Positions 30,112 to 45,010 of a stretch of 64,000 nt of DNA are shown here, in pieces (positions within the stretch are counted from its first letter, which is position 1; every line of letters begins with the position of its first letter). Below the pieces are notes generated by a model, which saw only the letters and a program-made list of their open reading frames with translations, ran no database searches and was not told the DNA's origin. The DNA lies in contig JARWKL010000008.1 of NCBI GenBank assembly GCA_029961685.1, forward strand, positions 9,922,501 to 9,986,500, in the 5' to 3' direction. The translations under genes were made by a program, and so were the position numbers. The stretch comes from Aristolochia californica (taxonomy: Eukaryota; Streptophyta; Magnoliopsida; Piperales; Aristolochiaceae).

Positions 30112-32446
30112 ACAACAAAATGAAAATTTTAGAGTTTAAGTATGCAAAAAATTGAAAACTATAATAAATGTAAGTGAAGAAAATTATTTCACGCACAAAA
30201 AATGAACACCAAAGTTTTGTTATCCATGTTTGGGAAATTCCACTAGTACAACCCCTAATAGCTAGGTGGAATTTTATAAGAAAGAGATTTCTAATTGATC
30301 CTAACATGTTTTAAATGTGGATATGCATGCCTGGAACATGTTCAAGATGCAAATGACCTAATGATCCAAAAATTTCAAGGAGTAGGAAAAATTAAATTCT
30401 TAAGTTAAAGTGCGGTGGGATACCAAAGCCAAACAACCCACTTTTTGCCGATTTTAAAAAATGGACGTAACTATCATAGATCATTGTAAATGCTTTGATC
30501 GATTAACGATGTGTAACAGCTATATTTTTTTGTTAGAAATGACTTATGGTTTGGGAGTCAACACTCAGTTAAAAATGCCTCGCCCCCCTTTTCCGATGAT
30601 TGCAAAACCTAATATATAAAAAACTAAAAGAGTTTAAAATCCTTAAAAATCATAGATAATTTTTGAAATTATCTCACTCAGCATTTGTGCATTTTCATTT
30701 TGGATGTTCAATTTTTTTTTGAAATCCAAACTTGAGTTTTCACTCTCCCATTTTTCTCGTAAACAAAAAGATAAGGCAAATAGATCACAACAAAATGAAA
30801 ATTTTAGAGTTTATGTATGCAAAAAAATGAAAACTATAATAAATGTAAGTGAAGAAAATTATTTCACGCACTAAAAATGAACACCAAAGTTTTGGTATCC
30901 ATGTTTGGGAAATCCCACTAGTACAACCCCTAGTAGCTTGGTGGAATTTTATAAGAAAGAGATTTTGAATTGATCCTAAGATGTTTTAAATATGGATATG
31001 CATGCCAGGAATATGTTGGAGATGCAAATGACCTAATGATCCAAAACTTTCAAGGAGATCCAAAAATTAAATTCTCAAGTTAATGTGCAGTGGGATATTT
31101 ACCAGAGCCAAACCTAAACCCACTTTTTGTCAATTTAATAAAAGCTGACGTAACAATCATAGATTATTGTAATACTTTTGATCAATTAATGATGTGTAAC
31201 GTCTATAATTTTTCTTAGAAATGACTTATAGTTTAGGAGTCAACACTCAATTAAAAATGACTCGCCCCTCCTTTTATGATGATTGCAAAACCTAATATGT
31301 AAAAAACTAAAAGAGTTTACAATCCCTAAAAGTCACAGATTCTTTTTGGAATTATCTCTCGCTGCATTTTGTGCATTTGTATTTTTTATTTTCAATTTTT
31401 TTACAAATCCAAACTTGAGTTTCCACTCACCCTTTTTTCTCGTAAAGAAAAAGATAATGCAAATAGATCACAACAATATGAAAATTTTAGAGTTTATATA
31501 AGCAAAAAATTGAAAACTATAATAAATGTAAGTGAAGAAAAAAATTTCACCCACTAAAAATGAACACCAAAGTTTTGTTATCCATGTTTGGAAAATTCCA
31601 CTAGAACAACCATAATAGCTTGGAGTTTGATACGAAAAAGAATTCTAAATGATCCTAACATATTTTAAAAATGGATATGCATGCCTGAAACATGTTGAAG
31701 GTGCAAATGACCTAATCAGCCAAAAATTTCAAAGAGTAGAAAAAATTAATTTCTCAAGTTAACGTGCGGTGGGTTATTCAACCGAGCTAAACAACCCACT
31801 TTTTACGCATTTACAAAAATCTGACCTAACAATCATATATCATCGTAAATATTTTGATCGATTAATGATGCATAACGGCTATAATTGTTTTTAGAAATGA
31901 CTTATGGTTTGGGAGTCAACACTCAATTAAAAATGCGTCGCCTCCCCTTTCCGATAATTGCAAAACCTAATATATACAAAACTAAAAGAGTTTACAATCC
32001 CTAAAAATCGCAGATACTTTTGGAATTATCTCACTCATCATTTGAGCATTTGCATTTTGGATGTTCAATTTCTATTCAAATCTAAACTGGATTTTTCACT
32101 CTCCCTTTTTTCTCGTAAACAAAAAGAAAAAGCAAATAGATCTCAACAAAATCTTGGTGGTATTTAATAAGAAAGAGATTTCTAATTGATCATAACATGT
32201 TTTAAATATAGATATGCATGCCTGAAACATGTTGAAGTTGCAAATGACCTATTGAACCAAAAAATTCAAGGAGTCAAAAACATTAAATTCTCAAGTTAAC
32301 GTGCGGTGGGGTATTTACCAGAGCCAAACAACCCACTTTTTCCCTTTTTTAAAAAAGCAGACCTAATAATCAAAGATCATCAGAAAGATTTTGATCGATT
32401 AATGATGTGTAACGACTATTATTTTTGTTAGAAATGACTTATGGTA

Positions 32447-32464
32447 CCCCCCCCCCCCCCCCCC
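32447..32464. repeat. C18 tract in satellite monomer
   Basis: Eighteen C at the monomer position normally holding five to eight C; the preceding GGGAGTCAACACTCAG anchor is deleted in this copy. Confidence 0.9.
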
Positions 32465-35400
32465 TTTTTGATGATTGCAAAAAAATATATACAAAAAAAT
32501 AAAAGAGTTTTCAATCCCTAAAAATTACAGATACATTTTGGAATTATCTCTTTCTGCATTTGTGCATTTCCATTTTGGATGTTCAATTTTTTTTCAAATC
32601 CAAACTAGAGTTTTCACTCTAACTTTTTTCTCGTAAACAAAGAGATAAGGCAAAGAGATCACAAAAAAATGAAAATTTTAGAGTGTAAGAAAAAAATTGA
32701 AAACTTAAATGACCACCAAAGTTTTGATATCCATGTTTGGGAAATTCCACTATTACAACCCCTAATATCTTGGAATTTTATAAGAAATAGATTTCTTATT
32801 GATCTTAACATGTTTTAAATATGGATATGCATACCTGAAACATATTGAAGATGCAAATGACCAAATGATCCCAAAATTTCAATGAGTAGAAAAAAATTTA
32901 AATTCTCAAGTTAACGTGCAGAATATTTACTCGAGCCAAACAACCCATTTTTTGCCCATTTACTAAAAGCTAACCTAACAATTATAGATAATCGTACAAG
33001 GTTTTGATCGATTAATGATGCGTAATGGCTATAATTTTTTTTAGAACTGACTTATGGTTTGAGGGTCAACACTAAGTTTAAATCCATTGCCCCCGTTTTC
33101 CATTGATTGCAAAACCTAATATATAAAAAACTAATAGCGTTTACAATCCCTAAAAATCACATATACATTTTGGAATTATCTTTCTCTACATTTGTGCATT
33201 TCCATTTTGGATGTTCAATTTATTTTCCAATCCAAACTTGAGTTTTCACTCTCCCTTTTTTCTCGTAAACGGAAAGATAAGGCAAATAGATCACAACAAA
33301 ATCAAAATCTTAGAATTTATGTATGCAAAAATTGAAAACTATAATAAATGTAAGTGAAGAAAATTTTTTCACGCACTAAAATGAACATCAAAGTTTTGTT
33401 ATCCAAGTTTGGAAAATTCCTCTAGTACAACCCCTAGTAGCTAGGAATTTGACAAGAAAGAGATTTCTAATTGATCCTAACATGTTTTAAATATGGAAAT
33501 GCATGCCCGAAACTTGTTGAAGATGCAAATGACCTAAATATCCAAAAATTTCAAGGAGAAGAAAAAATTAAATTCTCCAGTTAACGTGTGGTAGGATATT
33601 CAACCGAGCCAAACATCCCACTTTTTACGCATTTACAAAAAGATGACCTAACAATCATAGATCATCGTAAACATTTTGATCGAGTAATGATGTGTAACAA
33701 CTCTAATTTTTGTTAGAAATGACTTATGGTTTGGGAGTCAACACTCAGTTGAAAATGCCTCGCCCCCCCTTTTCCGATTTTTGCCAAACCTAATATATAC
33801 AAAACTAATAGAGTTTACAATCCCTAAAAATCGCAAATAATTTTTCGAATTATATTATTCAAAATTTGTGCATTTGCATTTTGGAAGTTCAATTTTATTT
33901 CCAATCCACACTTGATTTTTCACTCTCCCTTTTTCCTCGTAAACGAAAAGATATGACAAATAGATCACAAAAAAATAAAAAATTTAGAGTTTAAGTATGC
34001 AAAAAATTGAAAATTATAATAAATTTAAGTAAAGAAAATTACTTCACGCACTAAAAATCAACACCAAAGTTTTGTGATCCGTGTTTGGAAAATTCCACTA
34101 GTTCAACCCCTGATAGCTTTGTGGAATTTTATACGAAAGAGATTTCTAATTGATCCTAACATGTTTTTAAAATGTATATGTATGCCTGAATCATGTTGAA
34201 GATGCAAATTACCTAATGATACAAGGAGTAGAAAAAATTAAATTCTCAAGTTAAGATGCGGTGGGATATTTACCAAAGCCAAACACCCCACTTTTTGCCT
34301 ATTTACAAAAAATGGACCTAACAATCATAGATCATCGTAAAGCTTTTGATTGATTAATGATCTGTAACGGCTATAATATTTTTTAGAAATGACTTATGGT
34401 TTGGGAGACAACACTCAGTTAAAAAAGCCTCGCCTTCCCTTTTTCAATGATTGCAAAACCTAATATATAAAAAATTAAAAGTGTTTATAATCCCTAAAAA
34501 TCACAGATTCTTTTTGGAATTATCTCTCTACATTTGTGTATTTGCATTTTAGATGTTCAATTTTTTTTCAAATCCAAACTTGAGTTTTTACTATCCCTTT
34601 TTTCTCGTAAACAAAAAGATAAGGCAAATAGATCACAACAAAATGAAAATTTTAGAGTTTATGTATGAAAAAATTTGAAAACCATAATAAATGTAAGCGA
34701 AGAAATTTTTTTCAGGCGCAAAAAATGAACACCAAACTTTTGTTATCCAAGTTTTGGAAATTCCACTAGTACAACCTCTAATAGCTTGGAATTTTATAAG
34801 AAAGAGATTTCTAATTGATCCTAACAAGTTTTAAATATGGATATGCATGCCTAAAACATGTTGAAGAAGCAAATGACCTAATGAACCAAAAATTTCGAGT
34901 AGAAAAAATTAAATTCTCAAGTTAACGTGCGGTAGGTTATTCAACCGAGCCAAACAACCCGCTTTTTGCGCATTTACAAAAAGCTGACCTAACAATCATA
35001 GATCATCGTAAACATTTTGATCGATTAATGGAGCATAACAGCTATAATTTTTGTTAGAAATGACTTATGGTTTGAGAGTCCACACTCAGTTAAAAATGCA
35101 TACACCCCCCCCCCTTTTGCGATGATTGCAAAACCTAATATATTAAAAAATAAAAGAGTTTACAATCCCTAAAAATCATATATACTTTTAGGAATCATCT
35201 CTCTCTGCATTTGTGCATTTGTATTTTGGTTGTTCAATTTTTTTTCAAATCCAAACTTGATTTTCACTCTCCCTTTTTTCTCGTAAAAAAAATATTCAAA
35301 AAACAAATAAAAAAATAAAAATTTAATATTTAATGTATGCAAAAAATTGAAAAATATAATAAATGTAAGTGTAGAAAATTATTTCACGCACTAAAAATGA

Positions 35401-38400
35401 GCAACAAAGTTTTGTGATCCATGTTTAGGAAATTCCACCAAAACAACCCCTAATAGCTTGGTGGAATTTTATAAAAAAGAGATTTATAATTGATCCTAAC
35501 ATGTTTTAAATTTGGATATGCACGCCTGAAACATGTTGAAGATGCAAATGACATAATGATCCAAAAATTTCAAGGAGTAGAAAAAAAATTTCTCAAGTTA
35601 ATGTGTGGTGGGATATTTTCCAGAGCCAAATAACCCACTTTTTTCCTATTTACAAACAGCGGACCTAACAATCAAAGATCATCGTAAAGTTTTTGATCGA
35701 TTAATGATGTGTAACAGCTATAATTTTTGTTAGCAATGACTTATGATTTGGGAGTCAAAACTCTCTGAAAAATGCCTTGCCCCCCCTTTTCCGATGATTG
35801 CAAAAAATAATATATAAAAAAATAAAAAAGTCTACAATCCTTAAAAATCACAAATACTTTTTGGAATTGCCTCTCCCATCATTTGTGTATTTCCATTTTG
35901 GATGTTCAATTTTTTTTCAAATCCATATTTGAGTTTTCACTCTCCCATTTTTCTCGTAACAAAAAAGATAAGATAAATAGATCACAACAAAATAAAAATT
36001 TTAGAGTTTATGTATGAGAAAAATTGAAAACTATAATAAAAGTAACTGAAGAAATTTTTTTCACGCACTATAAATGAATGCCAAAGTTTTTGTTATCCAT
36101 GTTTGGGAAATTTCACTAGCACAACACGTAATAGCTCTGAATTTTATAAGAAAGAGATTTCAACTTGATCCTAACATGTCTTAAATATGGATATGCATGC
36201 CTGAAACATGTTGAAGATGAAAATGACCTAGTGACAAAAAAATTTCAAAGAGTAGAAACATTTAAATTCACTTGTTAACGTGCAGTGGGATATTCACCCG
36301 AGCCAAATAACCCACTTTTTCCCATTTACAGAAAGCAAACCTAACAATCATAGATCATCGTAAACGTTTTGATCAGTTAATGATGTCTAACGGCTATATT
36401 TTTTGTTAGAAATGACTTGTCGTTTGGGAGTCAACACAAAGTTAAAAATGACACCCCCCTACTCCCCGCCCCCCTTTTCCGATGATTGCAAAACATAATA
36501 TATAAAAAACTAAAAGAGTTTAGAATTGCTAAAAATTCCATATACTTTTTAGAATTATCTCTCTCTACACTTACGCATTTGCATTTTGGATGTTCAATTT
36601 TTTTTCAAATCCAAACTTGAGTTTTCACTCTCATTTTTTCTCATAAACAAAAAGATAAGGCAAATAAATCACAACAAAATGATTTAGAGTTTATGTATGC
36701 AAAAATTTGAAAACTACAATAAATGTATGTGAAGAAAATTATTTCATGCACTAAAAATGAACACCAAAGTTTTGTTATCCATGATTGAGAAATTCCACTG
36801 GTACAACCCTTAATAGCCTGGAGGAATTTTATAAAAAAGAGATTTCTAATTGATCCTAACATGTTTTAAATATGGATATGCTTGCCTGAAACATGTTGAA
36901 GATGCAAATGACCTAACGATCCAAAAATTTCAAGGAGTAGTAAAAATTAAATTCTCAATTTAACGTGCGGTGGGATATGTACCGGAGCCAAACAACCCAC
37001 TTTTTTCCTTTTCACAAAAAATGGACCTAACAATCATAGATCATCGTAAATGTTTTGATCGATTAATTATGTGTAACGGCTATAATTTTTGTTAGAAATG
37101 ACTTATGGTTTGGGAGTTAACACTCAGTTAAAAATGCCTTGCCCCCCTGTTTTGATGATTGCAAAACCTAATATATAAAAAACTTAAGGAGTTTACAATC
37201 CTTATAAATCATACATACTTTTTGGAATTATCTCTCTCTGCATTTGTGCATTTCCATTTTGGACGTTCAACTTTTTTTTCAAATACAAACTTGAGTTTTC
37301 ACTCTCCCATTTTTCACAAACGCAAAAAGATCAGGCAAATAGATCACAACAAAATGAAAATTTTAAAGTTTATGTATGCAAAAAATCGAAGACTATAATA
37401 AAAGTAAGTGAAGAAAATAATTTCACGCACTAAAAATGAACACCAAAGTTTTGTTATCCATGTTTGGGATATTCCACTAGTATAACCCCTAATAACTTGG
37501 TGGAATTTTATATGAAAGAGATTTCTAATTGATCCTAAAGTGTTTTAAATATGGAAATGCATGCCTTAAACATGTTGAAGATGCAAATGACCTAATGACT
37601 AAAAATTTCAAATAGTAGAAAAAATTAAATTCACATGTTAACGTGAAGTGGAATATTCACCCGAGCCAAACAACCCACTTTTTTCCCATTTACAAAAATA
37701 ACACCTAACAATAATTGATCATCGTAAACATTTTGATAGGTTAATGATGCCTAACGGCTATAATTTTTGTTAGAATTGACTTGTGGTTTGGGAGTCGACA
37801 CAAAGTAAAAAATGCTGAGCCGCCCCTCCTCCCCCCTTTTTCCGATGATTGAAAAATATAATATATAAAAACTAAAAGAGTTTAAAATCTCTAAAAATCA
37901 CATATACATTTTGGAATTATCTCTCTCTGCATTTGTGCATTTGCATTTTGGATGTTCAATTTTTTTTCAAATCCAAACTTGAGTTTTCACTATCCCTTTT
38001 TTCTCGTAAACAAAAAACATAAGGCAAATACATCACAACAAAATGAAAAATTTAGAGTTTATGTATGCAAAAATTTGAAAACTATAATAAATTTAAGTGA
38101 AGAAAATTATTTCAGGCACCAAAGTTTTTTTATCCATGTTTTGGATATTCCACTAGTATAACCCCTAATAGCTTGGTGGAATTTTACAAGAAAGAGATTT
38201 CTAATTGATCCTAACATGTTTTAAATATGGATATGCATGCCTGAAACATGTTGAAGATGCAAATGACCTAATGATAAAAAAATTCAAAGAGAAGAAAATA
38301 TAAAATTCACTTGTTAACTTGCAGTGGGATATTCACCCGAGCCAAACAACCCACTTTTTTCCCATTTAAAAAAAGCAAATCATAGATCATGGTAAACGTT

Positions 38401-40822
38401 TTGATAGGTTAATGATGCCTAACGGCTATAATTTTTGTTAGAAATAACTTGTGGTTTGGGAGTCAACACAAAGATAACAACGTCAAGCCCACCCCCCCCT
38501 CTTTTCAGATGATTGCAAAGCATAATATATATAAAACTAAAAGAGTTTAAAATCCCTAAAAATCACATATACTTTTTGGAATTATCTCTCTCTGCATTTG
38601 TGCATTTGCATTTTGGATCTTCAATTTTTTTTCATATCCAAACTTGAGTTTTCACTCTCCCTTTTTTCTCGTAAACAAAAAAGATAAGACAAATAGATCA
38701 CAACAAAATGAAAATTTTAGAGTTTATGTATGCAAAAATTTGAAAACTATAATAAATGTAAGTGAAGAAAATTTTTTCACACACTAAAAATGAACACCAA
38801 AGTTTTGTGATCCATGATCTGGAAATTCCACTAGTACAACCCTTAATAGCTTGGTGGAATTTTATAAGAAAGAGGTTTTTATTTGATCCGAACATGTTTT
38901 AAATTTGGATATGCATGCCTAAAACATGTGGAAGATGCAAATGACCAAATGATCCAAAAATTTCAAGGAGTAGAAAAAATTAAATTCTCAAGTAAATGTA
39001 CGGTGGGATATTTTTCAGAGCCAAACAACCCACGTTTTGCCTGTTTACAAAAAGCGAAACTAACAATCACAGATCATCGTAAAGGTTTTGATCGATTAAT
39101 GATGTGTAACGGCTATAATTTCAGTTTGAAATGACTTATGATTTTGGAGTCAAAACTCTGTTAAGAATTCCTGGCCCCCCCTTTTCCGATGATTGCAAAA
39201 CATAATATATAAAAAACTAAAAAAGTTTAAAATCCTTAAAAATCATAGATACTTTTTGGAATTACCTTTATCATCATTTGTGCATTTCCATTTTCGATGT
39301 TCAAATTACTTTCAAATCCAAATTGGAGTGTTATCTCTCCCATTTTTCTCGTAAACAAAAAGAAAAGATAAATAGATCACAACAAAATAAAAAATTTACA
39401 GTTTATGTATGCAAAAAATTGAAAACTATAATAAATGTAAGTGAAGAAAATTTTTTCACGCACAAAAAATGAACTCCAAAGTTTTTGTTATCCATATTTG
39501 GGAAATTCCACTAGCACAACACGTAATAGCTCTGAATTTTATAAGACAAAGATTTAAAATTGATCCTATCATGTTTTAAATATGGATAAGCAAGCCTGGA
39601 ACATGTTGAAGATGAAAATGACCTAATGACCAAAAAATTTCAAAGATTAGAAAAAATTAAATTCACATGTTAACGTGCAGTGGGATATTCACCCGACCCA
39701 ACCAACCCACTTTTTTTCCATTTACAAAAAGCAGACCTAACAATTATAGAGCATCGTAAACATTTTGATCGGTTAATGATGCCTAACGGCTATAATTTTT
39801 GTTAGAAATGACTGGTGATTTGGGAGTCAACACAAAGTTAATATTGCCACCCCCTCCTCCCTCTTTTCAGATGATTGCATAACATAATATAGAAAAAACT
39901 AAAAGAGTTTACAATAAAAAAAATCGCATATACTTTGTGGAATTATCTCTCTCTGCATTTGTGCATTTGCATTTTGGATGTTCAATTTTTTTTCAAATCC
40001 AAACTTGAGTTTTCACTCTCCCTTTTTTTGTAAAAAAAAAAAAGATAAGCCAAATAGATCACAACAAAATGAAAATTATAGAGTTTATGTATGCAAAAAT
40101 TTGAAAACTATAATAAATGTAAGTGGATAAAATTATTTCCCCTCTAAAAATGGCCACCAAAGTGTTGTTATCCATGTTTGGGAAATTCCACTATTACAAC
40201 CCCTAATAGCTTGGTGGAATTTTATAAGAAAGAGATTTCTAATTGATCCTAACATGTTTTAAATGTGGATATGCATGCCTTATACATGTTGAAGATGCAA
40301 ATGACCTAATGATCAAAACATTTCGAGTAGAAAAAATTAAATTCTCAAGTTAACGTGCGAAGGGATATTTACTAGAGCCAAACAACCCACTTTTTGCCTA
40401 TTTACAAAAAGTGGACCTAACAATCATAGATCATTGAAAAGGTTTTGATCGATTAATGATGTGTAACAACTATAATTTTTCGTAGAAATGACTTATGTTT
40501 TGGTAGAAAACACATAGTTAAAAATACCACGCCCCCCCTTTTCCAATGATTGCAAAACCTAATATATAAAAACTAATAAAGTTTACAATCTCTAAAAATC
40601 GCAGATACTTTTTGGAATTATATCTCTCTGCATTTGTGCATTTGCATTTTAGACGTTCAATTTTTTTTGCTATCGACACATTTTTCCCATTTACAAAAAG
40701 CAGACCTAACCATCATAGATCATCGTAAAAGTTTTGATCGATTAATGATGCCTAACGGATATAATTTTTGTTAGAAATGACTTGTGGTTTGTGAATCAAC
40801 ACAAAATTAAAAATACCTCGCA

Positions 40823-40844
40823 CCCCCCCCCCCCCCCCCCCCCC
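40823..40844. repeat. C22 tract in satellite monomer
   Basis: Twenty-two C after AATACCTCGCA, same monomer position as the other C-tracts. Confidence 0.9.
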
Positions 40845-41506
40845 TTTTTTGATAATTTCAAAACATAATATATAAAAACCTAAAAGAGTTTACAATCCCT
40901 AAAAATCACATATACTTTTTGGAATTATCTCTCTCTGCTTTTTTGCATTTGCATTTTGGATGTTCAAGTTTTTTCAAATCCAAACTTGATTTTTCACTCT
41001 CCCTTTTTTCTTGTAAACAAAAAGATAAGGCAAATAGATCACAAAAAAATGAAAATTGTAGAGTTTATGTATGTAAAAAATTGAAAACTATAATAAATGT
41101 TTGTGAAGAAAATTATTTCACGCACTAAAAATGAACACCAAATTTTTGTTATCCATGTTTGGAAAATTCCACTAGAACAACCCCTAATAGATTAGTAGAA
41201 TTTTATAAGAAAGAGATTTCTAATTGATCCTAACATGTTTTAAATATGGATATGCATGCCTGAAACATGTTGAAGATGCAAATGACCTAATGTTCCAAAA
41301 TTTCGAGTAGAAAAAATTATATTCTCAAGTTAACATGCGGTGGGATATTTACCAGAGCCCAACAACCCACTTTTTGCCTATTTAAAAAAAACTGACATAA
41401 CAATCATAAATCATCGTAAAGGTTTTGATCGATTAATGATGTGTAACGGCTATAATTTTTGTTAGAAATGACTTATGGTTTGGGAGTCAACACTCAGTTA
41501 AAATGC

Positions 41507-41539
41507 CTCCCCCCCCACCCCCCCCCCCCCCCCCCCCCC
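41507..41539. repeat. C-tract interrupted once by A
   Basis: Follows AAATGCCT; the final uninterrupted run is 41518-41539 (22 C). Confidence 0.9.
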
Positions 41540-42209
41540 TTTTTCGATGATTCCAAAACCTAATATATATATATATATAAAAGAGTTTACAATACCTAAA
41601 AATGACATATTCTTTTTAGAATTATCTCTCTCTGCATTCATACATTTGCATTTTGGATGTTCAATTTTTTTTCAAATCCAAACTTGAGTTTTCTCTCTCC
41701 ATTTTTTCTCGTAAACAAAAAGATAAGTCAAATAGATCACAAAAAAATGAAAATTTTACAGTTTATGTATACAAAAAATTGGAAACTATAATAAATGTAA
41801 GTGAATAAAATTTTTTCACTCACTAAAAATGAACACCAAAGTTTTGTTATCCATGTTTGGGAAATTCAACTAGTACAACTTGTAATAGGTTTGAACTTGA
41901 TAAGAAAGAGATTTCTAATTGATCCTAACATGTTTTAAATGCGAATATGCATGCCTGAAATATGTTGAAGAAGCAAATGACCTAATGATACCAAAATTTC
42001 AAGGAGTAGAAAAAAATAAATTCTCAAGTTAACGTACGGCGGGATATTCAACCTATCCAAACAACCCACTTTTTGTGCATTTACAAAATGCTGACCTAAC
42101 AATCATGGATCATCGTAACCATTTTGATCATTTAATGATGTGTAACCGCTATAATTTTTGTTAGAAATTACTCATGGTTTGGGAGTCAACACTCAGTTAA
42201 AAATGCCTC

Positions 42210-42210
<1 letters not shown>

Positions 42211-42239
<29 letters not shown>
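42211..42239. repeat. C29 tract in satellite monomer
   Basis: Twenty-nine C after AAAATGCCTCG. Confidence 0.9.
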
Positions 42240-42240
<1 letters not shown>

Positions 42241-42649
42241 TTTCCGATGATTACGAAACCTAATATATAAAAAAACTAAAGAGTTTACAATCCCTAAAAG
42301 TCACATATACTTTTTGGAATTATCTCTCTCTGCATAGTGCATTTGCATTTTGGATGTTCAATTTTTTTTTCAAATCCTAACTTGAGTTTTCACTCTCCCT
42401 TTTTTCTCATAAACAAAAAGATAAGGCAAATAGGTCACAAAAAAATGAAAATTTTTGAGTTTATGTATGGAAAAAATTGAAAACTATAATAAATGTAAGT
42501 GAATAAAATTATTTCACTCACTAAAAATGAACACCAAAGTTTTGTGATCCATGTTTGGGAAATTCCACTAGTACAACCCCTAATAGCTTGGTGGAATTTT
42601 ATAAGAAAGAGATTTCTAATTGATCCTAACTTGTTTTAAATATGGATAT

Positions 42650-42931
42650 TGATGTGAACAAAGGTTAGTTTTACGCTGTTATATTGTGGGACCCACCATG
42701 GAGTAGCAAGCTAGTGGGACCCACAAACATAGGTTGGTTTTATCCTGTTATATTGCGGGACCCACCATGGAGGCACAAGGTAGTAGGATCCACCAAGAAG
42801 ACATGGGCAAGATTTACTCTACTACAAAGTGGGACTGACCATGGAGGCACAAGATGGTGGAGACCCACCGTGAGATTTCGTGGGACCCACAAGGATGGCC
42901 ACAAGTTGGCAATCTATCCTAGAAGGGTAAT
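42650..42931. repeat. Foreign block of about 70-bp GTGGGACCCAC repeats in satellite
   Basis: Non-satellite sequence of 282 bp replacing part of a monomer. Three degenerate units start near 42665, 42733 and 42807: GTTATATTGTGGGACCCACC, ATGGAG(T/GC)A(G/C)CAAG and TAGTGGGACCCAC-like ends. Flanks are monomer sequence ATATGGATAT on the left and GTCAACACTCAGTTAAAAAT on the right. No target duplication is seen and I do not recognise the repeat family. Confidence 0.8.
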
Positions 42932-44989
42932 GTCAACACTCAGTTAAAAATCCTTCGCCTCCCTCCTTTTTTTATGATAGAAAAACCTAATATATAAAAA
43001 ATAAAAGAGTTTACGATCATTAAAAATCATAGATACTTTTTGGAATCATCTCTCTCAGCATTCTGCATTTCCATTTTGAATGTTCAATTTTTTTTCAAAT
43101 CCGAACTTGAGTTTTCACTCTCCCATTTTCCTTGTAAACAAAAAGATAAGGCATATAGATCACTACAAAAAGAAAATTTTAGAGTCTATGTATGCCAAAA
43201 ATTGAAAACTATAATAAATGTAAGTGAAGAAAAATTTTTCACGCACTAAAAATGAACACCAAAGTTTTTGTTATCCATGTTTGGGAAATTCCACTTGCAC
43301 TACACCTAATAGCATGGAATTTTATAAGAAAGAGATTTCTAATTGATCCTAACAAGTTTTAAATATGGATATGCATGCCTGAAATTCTTTGAAGATGCAA
43401 ATGACCTAATGACCAAAAAATTTAAAGGAGTAGAAAAAATTAAATTCTCATGTTAATGTGCAGTGGGATATTCACCCAAGCCAAACAACCCACTTTTTGC
43501 CAATTTACAAAAAGCAGAATTAACAATCATAGAGCATCATAAAGGTTTTGATCAATTATTGTTGCGTAATGGCTATAATTTTTGTTAGAAATGACTTATA
43601 GTTTGGGAGTCAACACTCAGTTAAAAATCCATTGCCCCCCCTTTACTGATTATTGAAAAACCTAATATATAAAAAACTTAAAGAGTTTAAAATCCTTAAA
43701 AATCACTGATACTTTTTGGAATTATCTCTCTTAGCATTTGTGCATTTCCGTTTTGGATGTTCAATTTTTTTCAAATCCAAACTTGAGTTTTCACTCAACC
43801 TTTTTTCTCGTAAACAAAGAGATAAGGCAAATAGATCACACCGAAATGAAAATTTTAGAGTTTATGTATCCAAAAAATTGAAAACTATTCTAAATTTAAG
43901 TGAAGAAAAATATTTCACCCACTAAAAATGACCACCAAAGTTTTGTTATCCATGTTTTGGAAATTCCACACTTACAACCCCTAATCGCTTGGAATTTTAT
44001 AAGAAATAGATTTCTAATTGATCCAAAAATTTCAAGAAGTAGAAAAAATTAAATTCTCATGTTAACGTGCGGTGGGATATTTACTCGAGTCGAACAACCC
44101 ACTTTTTGTCCATTTACAAAAAGCTAACCTAACAATCATAGATAACCGTAAAGGTTTTGATCGATTAATGATGTGTAATGGCTATAATTTTTGTTAGAAC
44201 TAACTTGTGATTTGAGAGTCAACACTTTGTTTAAATACCTCACCCCCCTTTTCCGTTGATTTCAAAACCTAATATATAATAAAATAATAGAGTTTACAAT
44301 CCCTAAAAATCACAGATACATTTTGAAATTATCTTTCTTTGAATTTTTGCATATCCGTTTTGGATGTTATATTTATTTTCCAATCCAAACTTGAGTTTTC
44401 ACTCTCCATTTTTTCTCGCAAAAAATAAAAGATCAGGCAAATAGATCACAAAAAAATTAAAATTTTAGAGTTTATGTATGGAAAATATTGAAAACAATAA
44501 TAAATATAAGTGATGAAATTTTTTTTACGCGCTAAAAATGAACTCCAAAGTTTTGTTACCCATATTTGGGAAATTCCACTAGTACAACACCTAATAGCTT
44601 GGAATTTGATAAGAAAGAGATTTCTAGTTGATCCTAACCTGTTTTCAATATGGATATGTATGCCAGAAACATGTTGAATATGCAAATGACCTAATGATCC
44701 AAAAATTTCAAGGAGAAAAAGAAAAAATTCTCAAGTTAACGTGCGGTTGGATATTCAACCGAGCCAAAAAACCCACTTTTTGCGCATTTACAAAAACCTG
44801 ACCTAACAATCATAGATAATCCTAAAGGTTTTGATCGATTAATGATGCGTAATATCCATAATTTTTGTTAGAATTGACTTATGGTTTGAGTGTCCACGCT
44901 CAGTTTAAATCCCTCGGCCCCCTTTTCCGTTGCTTGGAAAACCTAATAAATAAAAAACTAATGGAGTTTTCAATCCCTAAAAATTGCAG

Positions 44990-45010
44990 ATACTTTTTGG
45001 AATTACCAGA
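44990..45010. repeat. Shortened-monomer junction 1
   Basis: TTTTTGGAATTA is joined directly to CCAGAGCCAAAC, skipping about 400 bp of monomer. Related junctions at 49003 and 50532. Confidence 0.8.

Noticed and set aside
42684..42947. 87-codon plus-strand frame with repeated DPPW.
   Set aside because: Product of the 70-bp repeat units; no independent support.
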